This document shows positions 26,246 to 36,800 of a stretch of 64,000 bases of DNA, one piece after another (within the stretch, counting starts at the first letter, position 1; each line of letters opens with the position of its first letter). A model generated the notes under the pieces. The model worked only from the letters and a program-made list of their open reading frames with translations, was not told where the DNA came from and did no database searches. The stretch is from Paractinoplanes rishiriensis (GTDB lineage Bacteria > Actinomycetota > Actinomycetes > Mycobacteriales > Micromonosporaceae), in NCBI RefSeq assembly GCF_016862375.1, contig NZ_BOMV01000015.1, positions 1-64,000 of the forward strand. Direction: 5' to 3'. The position numbers were made by a program, and so were the translations under genes.

Positions 26246-28453
26246 GTGGCGACCCTGTTGTACCGGCTGGGCCGGTTCTCGTTCCGCCGGCGCCGGCTGG
26301 TAGCACTGCTGTGGGTGGCGGTGCTGGCGGTGCTGGGAGTGGGCGCCGGCACGCTCTCCGGGCCGACCAGCGACGCCTTCACGATCCCGGGGACCGAGTC
26401 GACCCGGGCGCTCGACGTACTGCGCGACAAAATGGGCATGGGCGCCGACAACGCGCAGGCCACGGTCGTCTTCGCGGTCGACGGCGGCAGCACGCTGACC
26501 GGCCCGGCGCAGCACGCCGCCATCAGTGGCGCGGTCGCTGCGCTGGCCAGGGCGCCGCACGTGGCGAGCGTCACCGACCCGTTCCAGACAAAGGCAATTT
26601 CCCAAGACCTCCGGACCGGGTACGCGACCGTCACGTACACGATCGGGCAGCCCGAGGTGACCGAGGCGGACCGCGCCGCACTGACGGCCGCCGGCCGGAC
26701 CGCCACCGGCGCCGGCATCCGGGTCGAGTTCGGCGGCACCGCGCTGTCCAGCGAGGGCGAGCCGGACACCACCACCGAGGCGCTCGGCGTGGCGATCTCC
26801 GCGGTGGTCCTGGTGATCACCTTCGGTGCCCTGATCGCGGCCGGCCTGCCGCTGCTCACCGCGCTGCTCGGGGTGGCCGCCGGGATGGCCGGCATCCAGA
26901 TCGCCACCGGCTTCTTCGACCTGTCCTCGTCCACCTCGGCGCTGGCCACCATGCTGGGCCTCGCGGTCGGCATCGACTACGCGCTGTTCGTGGTCTCCCG
27001 GTTCCGGCACGAACTGGCCGAGGGGCACGAGGGCGAGGAGGCGGCCGGCCGGGCCACCGGCACCGCCGGGTCCGCGGTCATCTTCGCCGGCCTCACCGTG
27101 ATCATCGCGCTGGCGGCGCTGGCCGTCACCGGCATCCCGTTCCTGGCCGCCATGGGCTTCGCCGCGGCCGGCACGGTCGCGGTGGCCGTGCTCATCACGC
27201 TCACCCTGACCCCGGCGCTGCTCGGCTTCGCCGGCCACCGGGTGATCGCCAAGAAGCACCACAACCGGCCGGCCACCGCGCCGACCGGCAAGAAGCTGCC
27301 GTTCGGCCAGCGCTGGGCGATCGCCGTGCTGCGGAACCGGGTGGCCGCCCTGGTGCTCGCCCTCGGCGTGCTCGGCGCGCTCGCGGTGCCGGCGCTCGAC
27401 CTGCGCCTGGCCCTGCCGGACGACTCCACGGCGGCGCCGGACACCACCCAGCGCCAGGCGTACGACCGGCTGTCCGAGGGCTTCGGAGCCGGCTTCAACG
27501 GCCCGCTGATCATCGTGATCGAGGCCGCGGCCGGCTCGGCGCAGGCCGCGGGGGAGCAGGCCCGGGAGGCGCTCACCAAGCTCGAGGACGTCGTGTTCGT
27601 CACCCCGGCCGCCGCCAACCCGGCCGGCGACACCGCGATGCTGACCGTGATCCCGGGCAGCGCGCCGAACAGCGACGCCACCAAGGACCTGGTCGCGGCC
27701 ATCCGCGACCTGCACCCGGCCACCGGTGCCCGGCTGTCGGTGACCGGCACGACGGCCCTGAACCTGGACGTCACCGACAAGATCACCACGTCGCTGATCC
27801 CGTACCTGGCCATTGTGGTTGGTCTTGCTCTGATCCTGTTGATGCTGGTGTTCCGCAGCATCGTGGTGCCGATCAAGGCGACGCTCGGCTTCCTGCTGAG
27901 CGTGGCGGCGACCTTCGGCGCGGTGGTCGCGGTGTTCCAGTGGGGCTGGCTGGCCGACGTCTTCGGGGTGTCAGCCACCGGGCCGATCATGAGCCTGATG
28001 CCGATCTTCCTGATCGGGATCCTGTTCGGCCTGGCCATGGACTACGAGGTCTTCCTGGTCACCCGGACCCGCGAGGAGTTCGTGCACGGCGCCACCCCGG
28101 ACCAGGCCGTGGTCTCCGGCATGAAGCACGGCGCCCGGGTGGTGACCGCCGCGGCCCTCATCATGATCAGCGTGTTCGCCGGCTTCATCTTCGCCGACGA
28201 CTCGATCATCAAGACGCTGGGCTTCGCGCTGGCGTTCGGCGTGGCGGTGGACGCCTTCCTGGTCCGGATGACGATCGTGCCGGCGGTGCTGTCGCTGGTC
28301 GGCCGGGCGGCGTGGTGGCTGCCGGGGTGGCTGGACCGGGCCCTGCCGAACGTGGACGTCGAGGGCAACGGCCTGGCGGCCGGCCTGGCCGCCACCGAGA
28401 CGCCGGCCCCGCCGCCGGCCGACGAGGAAGAGGAACTCGCCCGGGCGGCGTAG
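26246..28453 (+). CDS. MMPL-family RND transporter
   Basis: This 735-residue membrane protein is built as two RND halves, each with one membrane span, a large exterior loop, and a bundle of five spans. The family hallmarks GLAVGIDYALFVVSRFRHE (first half) and GLAMDYEVFLVTRTREEF (second half) carry the acidic-tyrosine pairs used in proton coupling. Substrates of relatives are lipids or hydrophobic natural products. GTG 26246 follows TTGGAGG at good spacing. No regulator is adjacent, so the cargo is unknown. Confidence 0.92.
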   Translation: MATLLYRLGRFSFRRRRLVALLWVAVLAVLGVGAGTLSGPTSDAFTIPGTESTRALDVLRDKMGMGADNAQATVVFAVDGGSTLTGPAQHAAISGAVAALARAPHVASVTDPFQTKAISQDLRTGYATVTYTIGQPEVTEADRAALTAAGRTATGAGIRVEFGGTALSSEGEPDTTTEALGVAISAVVLVITFGALIAAGLPLLTALLGVAAGMAGIQIATGFFDLSSSTSALATMLGLAVGIDYALFVVSRFRHELAEGHEGEEAAGRATGTAGSAVIFAGLTVIIALAALAVTGIPFLAAMGFAAAGTVAVAVLITLTLTPALLGFAGHRVIAKKHHNRPATAPTGKKLPFGQRWAIAVLRNRVAALVLALGVLGALAVPALDLRLALPDDSTAAPDTTQRQAYDRLSEGFGAGFNGPLIIVIEAAAGSAQAAGEQAREALTKLEDVVFVTPAAANPAGDTAMLTVIPGSAPNSDATKDLVAAIRDLHPATGARLSVTGTTALNLDVTDKITTSLIPYLAIVVGLALILLMLVFRSIVVPIKATLGFLLSVAATFGAVVAVFQWGWLADVFGVSATGPIMSLMPIFLIGILFGLAMDYEVFLVTRTREEFVHGATPDQAVVSGMKHGARVVTAAALIMISVFAGFIFADDSIIKTLGFALAFGVAVDAFLVRMTIVPAVLSLVGRAAWWLPGWLDRALPNVDVEGNGLAAGLAATETPAPPPADEEEELARAA

Positions 28454-28470
28454 CTCGGGAAGGGTGAAAG

Positions 28471-28506
28471 CAGTGGGGGCGGGGCCGAGCGGCTCCGCCC
28501 CCACTG
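28471..28506 (+). terminator. Strong 16-bp hairpin terminator after MMPL gene
   Basis: CAGTGGGGGCGG (28471-28482) pairs with CCGCCCCCACTG (28495-28506). A further GGCC/GGCT inner stem (one G-U pair) closes a GAGC tetraloop. It lies 18 bases after the stop codon. The stem is exceptionally strong and has no U-tract. Confidence 0.88.
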
Positions 28507-28581
28507 CGCTGTCAGCTCTTAAGTGGGTCCGCGGGTGACCGATCAGGTGCAGGTCATCGACCGTACCGCCGAGAGGGAACC

Positions 28582-30078
28582 ATGCCCACCCGCCCCGTGC
28601 CGATCGCGCACCTGTGCCTGGCGCTGTTGTACCTTGCCGTGCTCATCCTGTCGTTCGCGGCCATGGACGGCGGCCTGGTGCTGTACGAGGCCGTCGCCGG
28701 GCCGGCCCGCGTCGCGTTCGGGCTGATCGGGTTGACGGCCGCGGTCAAGGCCGCGCGCGAGGCGGACCTGCCCGCCCGCACCCGGCAAGCCTGGTGGGTG
28801 GTGTCCGCCGGCTTCGCGGTGCTGGCCGCCACGCCGCCGGTGCTGGTGCTGCTGGACGCCGGCGACCTGCCGGCCGGCGCCGACGTGGCGCACCTGGCCT
28901 TCGTCGGCCTGGTGCTGGTGGCGCTGTCCCGGTTCCCGCTGCGGGCCACCAACCGGCGCGGGCGCTGGATGACCGCGCTGGACGCGTGCACCGTGGTGGT
29001 CGGCGGCTCGATGGTGCTCTGGTACACGGCGTTCGGCCCGTACCTCCGCGACCACGACCTGTCCATCGCGGTGCCGGTGACTGCCAGCCTCTACCCGGTC
29101 GTCGACCTGGCGCTGCTGTTCACCGTGGCCCGGGTACTCATGCACGGCACCGACCGGTCGTCGCAGCGGGCCCTGCGCCCGCTCGCGGCGGGTGCGCTGG
29201 TGCTCTTCGTCGGCGACGCGATCCACATCGACGTGTCCCAGGCCGGTAGCCTCACCGCCCACTCGTCGTGGCAGTTCGTCTGCTGGATGACCGGTGACGC
29301 GCTGCTCGCCGCCGCCGCGCTGGAGCAGGTCCGGCAGTCGGTCCGGGCGCGCCCGGCCGGTCGCCGGGGACGCAACGTCTCGCGCTACCTGCCCTACCTC
29401 GCGGTGGTCGTGGCGCACGCTCTCATGCTCGATGCGGCCGTACGCGACGGCGAGTTCTTCCCGTGGGGCGGCCTGGCCGTCGGTGGTGCGCTGCTCAGCG
29501 CGCTGGTGCTGGCCCGGCAGACGCTGGTGCAGCGGGAGAGCGACGAACGGTCGGTCACCGACCACCTCACCGGCCTGGCCAACCGCAGCCGGGTGCGGTC
29601 GGTGTCCGAGCGGTCCCTGGCCCGCAACGCCCGCACCGGGCGGCACACCGCGGTCCTGGTGATCGACATGAACGGCTTCAAGGGCGTCAACGACACCCTC
29701 GGGCACGCGGCCGGCGACCAGCTGCTGGCCGAGTTCGCCGAACTGCTGCGCCGGTGCGTGCCGAGGCCCGGCCTGCCGGCCCGGCTCGGCGGCGACGAGT
29801 TCGCCGTGGTGCTGCCCGACCTGACCGCGCCGGAGCGGGCGTACGACGTGGCCGGCCGGATCGCCGCCGAGCTGGCGCCGGTGCTCGTCGAGGGCCGGCT
29901 GGTGCCGATGGCGGCCAGCATCGGGGTGGCCGTGTCGGGGCCGGGCGAACTGAGCCACGACGAGGTCGTGAACCGCGCAGACCAGGCCATGTACCGCGCC
30001 AAGAGGCACGCCCCGGACACCCGGTGGGCGGCCTGGCGGGAGTCGGACGAGCCCGAGCCCCTGCCGGCCGCCGCCTGA
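28582..30078 (+). CDS. Membrane-bound diguanylate cyclase (GGDEF)
   Basis: This 498-residue protein has about nine hydrophobic segments (residues 5-320) and a C-terminal GGDEF domain with the intact motif RLGGDEFAVVLPD and the substrate-binding block NGFKGVNDTLGHAAGD. No EAL domain follows. The inhibitory RxxD site is absent (the stretch reads PRPGLPARLGGDEF). It should make c-di-GMP in response to a membrane signal. GAGAGGGA precedes the ATG. It converges on the nuclease gene with only two bases between stops. Confidence 0.92.
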   Translation: MPTRPVPIAHLCLALLYLAVLILSFAAMDGGLVLYEAVAGPARVAFGLIGLTAAVKAAREADLPARTRQAWWVVSAGFAVLAATPPVLVLLDAGDLPAGADVAHLAFVGLVLVALSRFPLRATNRRGRWMTALDACTVVVGGSMVLWYTAFGPYLRDHDLSIAVPVTASLYPVVDLALLFTVARVLMHGTDRSSQRALRPLAAGALVLFVGDAIHIDVSQAGSLTAHSSWQFVCWMTGDALLAAAALEQVRQSVRARPAGRRGRNVSRYLPYLAVVVAHALMLDAAVRDGEFFPWGGLAVGGALLSALVLARQTLVQRESDERSVTDHLTGLANRSRVRSVSERSLARNARTGRHTAVLVIDMNGFKGVNDTLGHAAGDQLLAEFAELLRRCVPRPGLPARLGGDEFAVVLPDLTAPERAYDVAGRIAAELAPVLVEGRLVPMAASIGVAVSGPGELSHDEVVNRADQAMYRAKRHAPDTRWAAWRESDEPEPLPAAA

Positions 30079-30080
30079 CA

Positions 30081-31244
30081 CTAGACCGTGAGGGTCCAGG
30101 TGTTGAGGTAACCGGTGTCGCCGGAGGCGTTGTCCTTGAGGCTGAGCCGCCAGGAGCCGTTCGCGGTCTCCGCGGAGAGGTTGGCGGTGTAGGTCGTGTT
30201 CACGTTGGCGGCGCTGTCCGTGGTGCTGGCCGCCTTGAGGACGTAGTAGGTGCCGTCCGGGGCGTACAGGTAGATCGACACGTCGCCGCGGAACGGGTGC
30301 ACCACGTTGACGTAGACGGCGGCCGAACTGGACGCGGCCCGGGCGCAGCCGGAGATGGTGATCGTGCTGGTCACCGCGGCGCCGGCGTCCGGGATCGTGA
30401 CGTCGGTGCCGTTCGTCCCGGTGCAGGCGCCGCCGGTCGGTCCGGTCGTCGGGCCAGTCGTCGGGCCAGTCGTCGGTCCGGTCGTCGGTCCGGTCGTCGG
30501 TCCGCTGCCGAGCACCACGTCGACCGTGACGGTGCTGTTGGTGCAGCCGTTCGCGTACGAGGTCAGCGAGGACTTCTCGGCCGAGTCCACGGTCAGCCCC
30601 CAGCGGGTCTTCACCGCCACGAACTCGGTGATGTACCGGCACCGGACGCTGGTCACCGACGGCATCCACTCGGCCGGGTCGGCGTCGCTCTTGGACTGGT
30701 TGACGTTGTCGGTGACCGCGGCCAGCGTGCGGGCGTCGCCCAGGTCGTTGGCGAACGCCTGGCGCTGCGCCGAGGTCCAGGTGCGCGCGCCGGAGTCCCA
30801 CGCCTCGGCCAGCGGCACCATGTGGTCGATGTCGACGTCGGCCGGCAGCGTCCAGGTCGCGCCGTCGTAGTAGGAGAACCAGCGGCCGCCGGTCAGCGAG
30901 CAGCCGGACCCGACGGTCGGCTTGGTGGTGGCCTCGGCGATCAGCACCTCGTAGCGGGTGTTGCAGCCGTCGCCGTCGGCGTCGATCCAGTGGTTGAACA
31001 GGTCCCGGTTGTACCCGGTGCGGTTCTCGGCGGCGACCGTGAGGCCGGCGACCATGCTGCGCAACGGCAGCGAGACCGTGGCGGCCTGCGCCGGCCCGGC
31101 GGTCACCACTGAGACCAGCAGCCCGGCGATCAGGGTGGCGGCCGCGGTCAGCGCGACAGCCAGCAGGCGCCGACGGCGGCCCGATGTCGTGGTGCGGGTG
31201 GTGCCGGAGGTGCCCGGTGCCTGCGTGCGGAGGGTGCGGTTCAT
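30081..31244 (-). CDS. Secreted HNH (DUF1524-like) nuclease with C-terminal P/Homo B domain
   Basis: This 387-residue precursor has an Arg-rich start, a long hydrophobic signal (about 25-50) and cleavage near AQAA. The HNH nuclease core spans about 70-225 and includes DIDHMVPLAEAWDSG, the metal-binding histidine motif, and LAAVTDNVNQSKSD. A PTTG-repeat linker (about 250-275) leads to a C-terminal P-domain of the proprotein convertase type (PFRGDVSIYLYAPDGTYYVL, GSWRLSLKDNASGDTGYLN). Homologues of the nuclease part degrade extracellular DNA. A P-domain on a nuclease is unusual; it normally follows a subtilisin-type protease. Confidence 0.88.
   Translation of the reverse strand: MNRTLRTQAPGTSGTTRTTTSGRRRRLLAVALTAAATLIAGLLVSVVTAGPAQAATVSLPLRSMVAGLTVAAENRTGYNRDLFNHWIDADGDGCNTRYEVLIAEATTKPTVGSGCSLTGGRWFSYYDGATWTLPADVDIDHMVPLAEAWDSGARTWTSAQRQAFANDLGDARTLAAVTDNVNQSKSDADPAEWMPSVTSVRCRYITEFVAVKTRWGLTVDSAEKSSLTSYANGCTNSTVTVDVVLGSGPTTGPTTGPTTGPTTGPTTGPTGGACTGTNGTDVTIPDAGAAVTSTITISGCARAASSSAAVYVNVVHPFRGDVSIYLYAPDGTYYVLKAASTTDSAANVNTTYTANLSAETANGSWRLSLKDNASGDTGYLNTWTLTV
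30445..30504. repeat. 12-bp tandem repeat encoding the PTTG linker
   Basis: Five adjacent 12-bp units (GTCGTCGGTCCG or GTCGTCGGGCCA as read on the plus strand) encode Pro-Thr-Thr-Gly repeats joining the nuclease and P-domain. Units differ only at two positions, so the array may vary in length. Confidence 0.9.
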
Positions 31245-31384
31245 CGAGGCTCCCTTGCGGCTGGGGGGTGCGCTGATTCTCGGTCCGCCGAGGCACGGAA
31301 CACCTCATGCCACTTGCGTCATACTTCTCGGCGTATAGCTGATATTGCCGGACCGAAAGCCACAGGCCCGGCGGATCGCTGCCG

Positions 31385-33628
31385 ATGGGAAGACTCGTGC
31401 AATCCAGTCGGCGCCCCCTCGTGCAGAACGGCGTCTGGCTGCTCTGTCTGGCCGCGCTGACCAGCCTGCAGATCGTGCCGGCGCAGGCGCCGCGGCTGCA
31501 CGCCGTGATGATGATGCTGGTGACCGTGGGTGGCACGGTCTTCCATGTGGTGCGGGCGGTCCGCTTGCGCGGCCACGCCCGGCGGGTCTGGTCACTCACC
31601 GCGGCGGGGCTGGCGTGTTGGGCGTACGCCGAAGTCGCCGTCGGGATCGACTCGTTGCGCACCGGTGTGACCGTCGAGCGTGACCTGCCCACCAACCTGC
31701 TCAACATGATGGCCCTGGTGTTCGCGGTGGCGGCCATGCTGGCGATCCCGACCGCGCCGGGCAGCGCGGCCGGCCGGCTGCGGATGCTGCTGGACGGGCT
31801 GATCGCGGCGTCCGCGCTGTTCGGCGTCGTCTGGGTGCTGGTGCTCAAGCCGATGATCAAGATCGTCGGCGAGACGACGGCGATCTGGGACATCACGTAT
31901 CCGGTCGCCGCCATCGCCGTGCTCGCGGTCGGCGTGGTGCTGATGGCCGGAACCCGCCGCCGGGACGCCGGTGCGATGGTCGCGCTCACCGGCGGCGTGC
32001 TGGTGGTCACGGTGGCCCTGCTGATCGAGCTGACCTCCGAGATCACCCTGCGGCCGGACCTGATGACGTGGGCGCTGGACGGCTACATCCTGGCGGCCGG
32101 GCTGATCGCCGTCGCGCCGCGGTTCGCGCTGCCCCGTCGGGAGCACCGCGAGTGGCGCCCCGCCTCCACCGCGTTCGGCGTTCTCCCGTACCTGCCCATG
32201 GCTCTTTATCTGTTGGTCTGCCTGGTGCCCACCTTCGCCGGACAGGATCTGGACCGGCCCGCGGTCTGGGCCGGCACCGTGCTGGTGTGTGCCGTGCTGG
32301 CCCGGCAGTTCCTGACCATCCGGCGCAACATCGCGCTCAGCCGGGACCTGGCCGAGGAGCGGGCGCGGTTCGCCTACGAGGCGGCGCACGACCCGCTGAC
32401 CGGGCTGCCGAACCGGGCGCAGCTCAACGAGGAACTCGACCGGGCGCCGGCCGGCGCGGTGCTGCTGATGATCGACCTGGACGGCTTCAAGGCGGTCAAC
32501 GACACGCTCGGTCACGCGGCCGGCGACCAGTTGCTCGTGGTGATCGCCGACCGCCTGAACACCGTGGTGGCCCCGCACGGCGCCCTCTGCGCCCGGCTCG
32601 GCGGCGACGAGTTCGCGGTGCTGCTGCACTACGGCGGCCTGGAGGGGGCCCGCGACCTGGCCCGGACGCTGCTCGAGCAGTGCGCCGCGCCGGTGCCGCT
32701 GGACGGGCGGATCGCGACGGTGCGGGCCAGCATCGGCATCGCGGTGGCCGGCGCGGGACGGCCCGCGGCCCTGCTGCGCGAGGCGGATCTGGCGCTGTAC
32801 GAGGCGAAGCACCGCGGCAAGGGCCAGTTCCGGGTCTTCGACCAGCACCTGTCCGCGGCCGCCGAGGAGCAGCGCCGGCTCGAGGCGGAACTGGGCGCGG
32901 CGCTGGCCGGCGGGCAGTTCGCGCTCGCCTACCAACCGGTGGTGGACCTGGCGACCGGCCGCACCACCGGCGTCGAGCAGCTGCTGCGCTGGCACCATCC
33001 GCGGCTCGGGGTGCTCGGTGCCGAGGCGTTCCTGCCGGCCGCCGCGGACGCCGGGCTGCTGCCCGAGATCGACCGGTGGGTGGTCGACGCCGGGGTGGCC
33101 GACCTGGCCCGGTGGCGCGCGGCCGACCCGGACTTCCAGATCAGCCTGCACCTGTCATCGCGGTATCTGTCCTGCGGCACGGTGGCGGACGACCTGCGCC
33201 AGGCGCTGGCCGTGCACCGGCAGCCGGCGACCAGCGTCTACGTGCGGATCGGCGACGGCAGCGACCTGGCCGAACTGGCGCCGGTGCTGGCCGAGGTGCG
33301 GGCCATCGGCGTGCGGGTGGTGCTGGACAGGTTCGGGGTCGGGCACTCGGCGGTGGCGCACCTGCGCGACCTCGAGGTGGACGGAATCAAACTGCACCCG
33401 GCCTTCCTGCGCGAGGTGGCGACCAGCCCGGAGTCGGCGGACCTGCTCGGCGCGGTGATCGCGCGGGCGGCGAGCCTCGGGCTGGCCTGCGTCGCGGGCG
33501 GGGTGACGTCGGCGGCGGACGCCGAGCACCTGCGCCGGATCGGGTGCCGGGCGGCGCACGGGTCGCTGTTCGGCGAGCCGGTGCCGGCGGGCAGGGTCCC
33601 GGTCCAGGACCAGATCACGTACGCGTAG
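31385..33628 (+). CDS. Membrane GGDEF protein with catalytically degenerate EAL domain
   Basis: This 747-residue protein has about nine hydrophobic segments (residues 15-310), then a GGDEF domain with an intact motif (RLGGDEFAVLLHY) and intact NDTLGHAAGD. The EAL domain has decayed: EAL reads EQL, the NxSxxQL asparagine is lost (LHLSSRYLS), LELTES reads VRIGDGS, the DD pair reads DR (LDRFGVGHS), and AEGIE reads AGGVT. It should therefore be a diguanylate cyclase with a non-hydrolytic, possibly c-di-GMP-sensing or structural, C-terminus. ATG 31385 is the first plausible start; no clear ribosome binding site precedes it. Confidence 0.9.
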   Translation: MGRLVQSSRRPLVQNGVWLLCLAALTSLQIVPAQAPRLHAVMMMLVTVGGTVFHVVRAVRLRGHARRVWSLTAAGLACWAYAEVAVGIDSLRTGVTVERDLPTNLLNMMALVFAVAAMLAIPTAPGSAAGRLRMLLDGLIAASALFGVVWVLVLKPMIKIVGETTAIWDITYPVAAIAVLAVGVVLMAGTRRRDAGAMVALTGGVLVVTVALLIELTSEITLRPDLMTWALDGYILAAGLIAVAPRFALPRREHREWRPASTAFGVLPYLPMALYLLVCLVPTFAGQDLDRPAVWAGTVLVCAVLARQFLTIRRNIALSRDLAEERARFAYEAAHDPLTGLPNRAQLNEELDRAPAGAVLLMIDLDGFKAVNDTLGHAAGDQLLVVIADRLNTVVAPHGALCARLGGDEFAVLLHYGGLEGARDLARTLLEQCAAPVPLDGRIATVRASIGIAVAGAGRPAALLREADLALYEAKHRGKGQFRVFDQHLSAAAEEQRRLEAELGAALAGGQFALAYQPVVDLATGRTTGVEQLLRWHHPRLGVLGAEAFLPAAADAGLLPEIDRWVVDAGVADLARWRAADPDFQISLHLSSRYLSCGTVADDLRQALAVHRQPATSVYVRIGDGSDLAELAPVLAEVRAIGVRVVLDRFGVGHSAVAHLRDLEVDGIKLHPAFLREVATSPESADLLGAVIARAASLGLACVAGGVTSAADAEHLRRIGCRAAHGSLFGEPVPAGRVPVQDQITYA

Positions 33629-33718
33629 ATCCCTCGCCCGGGGCGTCGATTCCGCTTATGACCCGTTCGACCGATGGTGGCGCAATGTGTGTTCGTCCTC
33701 ATTGGAGAGAAGGTTCTT

Positions 33719-33750
33719 GCTGATGGGCTGCGGGATCGGCTGATGGGCTG
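33719..33750 (+). repeat. Direct repeat upstream of the Tc-like toxin gene
   Basis: Two exact copies of GCTGATGGGCTG (33719-33730 and 33739-33750) are spaced 20 bp start to start, about two helical turns, and end 69 bp before the toxin GTG. This spacing fits a dimeric DNA-binding protein, so it is a candidate operator. No regulator gene is adjacent. Confidence 0.5.
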
Positions 33751-33819
33751 ATGTGGCCCGCCAGCGCGCCGCCCGTAGCGTTGCACACGGTCATGCTTCC
33801 GCTACACAGGGGAGGATCC

Positions 33820-36800
33820 GTGCTGAAGAACGATTCATCACCCAGCTATGAGCAGCTGTTCGGCGAGTTGAACTTCAGGACGGACGACGACGCGAGATCC
33901 GTCTTTTCCCCGGCGGCCTACCTGGTCGAGCTCCTCGGGCTGCTCGAGGAGTCCTTCGACCGGCCGTCCCTGTTGGACCGCCGGCCGGATCTGCGCCGCG
34001 TCGTCCTCGACGCCGACAACACGTTCGTCGAGTCCCCCTATCTGGACATCGTCAACGAGGTCCTCGAACGGCTGGTCGGCGCCAACCCTTACCAGACGCT
34101 GCGCACCAGCATCCACCCGTTCGGGCTGCCGTTCTCGTTGCGCAACGAGCGGCTCCGGAGCTGTCTGGACCATCTGCGGGTGACGCCCGAGGAGCTGTAC
34201 CGGCTGTTCGCGGCCGAGGTGGACCACGACCTGGTGGCGCGGGAATACCTGCGCCTGTCCGCCGAGGACGTCGCGGTGGTGACGACGGAGCTGCCGGACG
34301 AGTCCGCCGTGAAGACCGCCTACGGGCGCCCCGACGACGGCACCCTCTCCGATCTGCAGGACGTCGTACGCTTCAGCGCCGCCACCGGCCTCGCCGGCGC
34401 CCAGGTGCGGGAGCTGGTCGCGGTCAGCCCGGACGCGGTGACGATGGCCGCCGGCGGCACGCGGATCGAGCCGGCCGCCGGCGCGGGTGCGGTGGGGGTG
34501 GGCTGGTTCGAGCGGGCCCACCGGCTGATCCGGCTGGCGCGGATGACCGGGCTGACCCTGACCGACCTCGGCCTGGTCGTGACGAGTTGCTGCGCGGGCC
34601 GCATCGACGCGGCGGCGCTGCGCACCGTCGCGGTCGCGGTGCGGCTGCGGCGCGACCACGACCTCACCGCGGCGCAGGTCTGCGAGCTGGCGGGTGCCGT
34701 GGACCCGGCGGTGATCGAAGGGTGCTCGGGCGACATCATGGCGTCCCGCAACCGGCACTACCGGGCCCGGCTCGCCGCCGCTGCCGGCGTCGCCGAGGGC
34801 GACATCGCGGCCACCGTACGGCGGTACCGGGAACGGTACACCGGGGCGGAGCCGAGCCCGTTCGACCGGGGGGAGATCGGGCAGCCGGAGATCACGCTGC
34901 TGCGCCGGGTGGCCCGGCTCGCCGCGGCTCTCGGCATCGCGGTCGACGAGCTGTTCGACGTGCTGGTGGCCTTGGAGAGCGACCCGTCGCTGCACCGGTA
35001 CAGCACGTTCGTGGTGCTGGGCGCGGCGCCGGCCGGGGCTCGCGACTACCACCGGGTGCTGTCCGGCGGCGATCCGGCGGCCGGGCTGTGGCTTACCCAG
35101 CTGCTCTTCGCCGTGGTGACCTGGATGCGGGCCACCGGCTTCGCCGCGACCGAGCTGGCCGAGATCCTCGGCGGCCGTCCGGGGCCGGCGGACGCCGATC
35201 AGGTCGCGGTGCTGGATGCGATCAAGCGCGCCTTCGACCCGGCGGCGTTCACCGCCGGGGTGTTCGTCTCGGACCGGTTCTCCGAACGCGCCGCGAAGGT
35301 GATCTACGACGTGCTGACGGCGTACGACACGACGGTGGTCTCCGCCCGGGACGACCGGCTGCTGCGCGTCGACCCGGCGGGGGTGCCGGCCGCGGCGTCC
35401 GACGCGGTGCGCGACCTGGGCGTGATCGCGGCGGAGGACTTCGCCGGGCTGGGCCTGGACCAGCGGCTCACCGCGAAGATCTGCGCCAACCTGGTCCACC
35501 TCGGCGTGCTGCGGGCGGACGGCACACTCGCCGTCGACGCCACCGCCGGCCTGCGCCTGGCGAGCGACTTCAGCGGGTGCGCCGAGATGCTGTTCAAGAC
35601 GATCAGCTCGGTGGTGAACGGCACCGCGTCGCTGTTCCCGTCGGACCTGGTGGCGCTGGACAACCTGTCGCCGCAACAGCAGGCCGAGCTCTACGACAAC
35701 CTGATCTTCAACGGCTACCTGAACGAGGAGGGCGACCTCCGGCAGCCGGACTTCTTCCTCGACGCCGGAAACCTCGCGGACTTCGCCGTCAACGTGGACC
35801 TCGCCGACGTCGCCGGGGCGGTGTGGCAGCTGCTCGACGGCCGGATGGCCAGGTTCCGCGCGGAGCCGCTCCCGATCGACCCGGAGATCTTCGCCGATCT
35901 GCGGCTGACCGGGGCGCAGCTCGCGGCACTGATGGAGAGCCTGCGGTTCAACGGTTACCTGGACGCGGCCGGCGCCTACCGGGACAAGGCGGCCCTGAAC
36001 CGGCTGGCCGTCGCCGACTTCCGGCTCGCCCTGCCGTTCTACCCACACCGCAGAGCCGTCCTGGACGCGATGCGGGCACAGGTCGCCGCGTTCCGGGCCG
36101 AGCTGTACACCGTCACCGCGGACGACTTCGTCCGGCTCGCCGACGACGCGATGGGCGAGCGGGTGCTCGCGGCGCTGGACGGCACCTACCTCGCGAACGG
36201 GCGGGTGCGGGACGAGGCCCTGTTCGCCGATCCGGACGGCGCGCTCGATCTCGGCACCGCCTTCACCGAGGCGGAGCAGGCGACCGTCTTCCGGCAGATC
36301 GGCACGGTGCTGGCCGACCAGCGGCCGTACCGGATCGGCGCCGAGGCCCTCGCCGAGCTCGGCCTCACCGCCGACGAGCCGGACCAGCTCGTCGCCCAGC
36401 TGACCGGCATGGGCCTGTTGGACGAGGGCCGTGCGGTGGCGCCGGACCGGCTCGAGTATTTCCGGAACGCCGGCAACGCGCTGGACTTCGTGCTGCCGGG
36501 CCTGGAGGACTACAGCACCGACATCTTCTTCCTGCTGCACGCCGCGGCGACCGAGCAGCAGGCGGCGATCACCGAGATCGGCCGTTGCCTGGCCGACCTG
36601 GCGCAGGCGCAGCGCGCCGCCTTCTCCGGCGCGCTGGCCGACGCGTTCGGCGTGCCGGCCGGCACGGCCGCGGCGATCAGCGAGGCGGTGACCGGCGGCC
36701 CGGCGGAGGCGCTCGACGTCCTGCTGGCACCGGTGCTGGCCACCGCCGACGCCACCGCCGGCGAGGTGACGGCGGTCCCGGCCGACCCGCACTTCCGGCT

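Noticed and set aside
33781..33808. TTGCAC and TACACA as promoter of the giant gene
   Set aside because: The start of transcription would fall inside or after the ribosome binding site, leaving no leader for the clear AGGGGAGG site.
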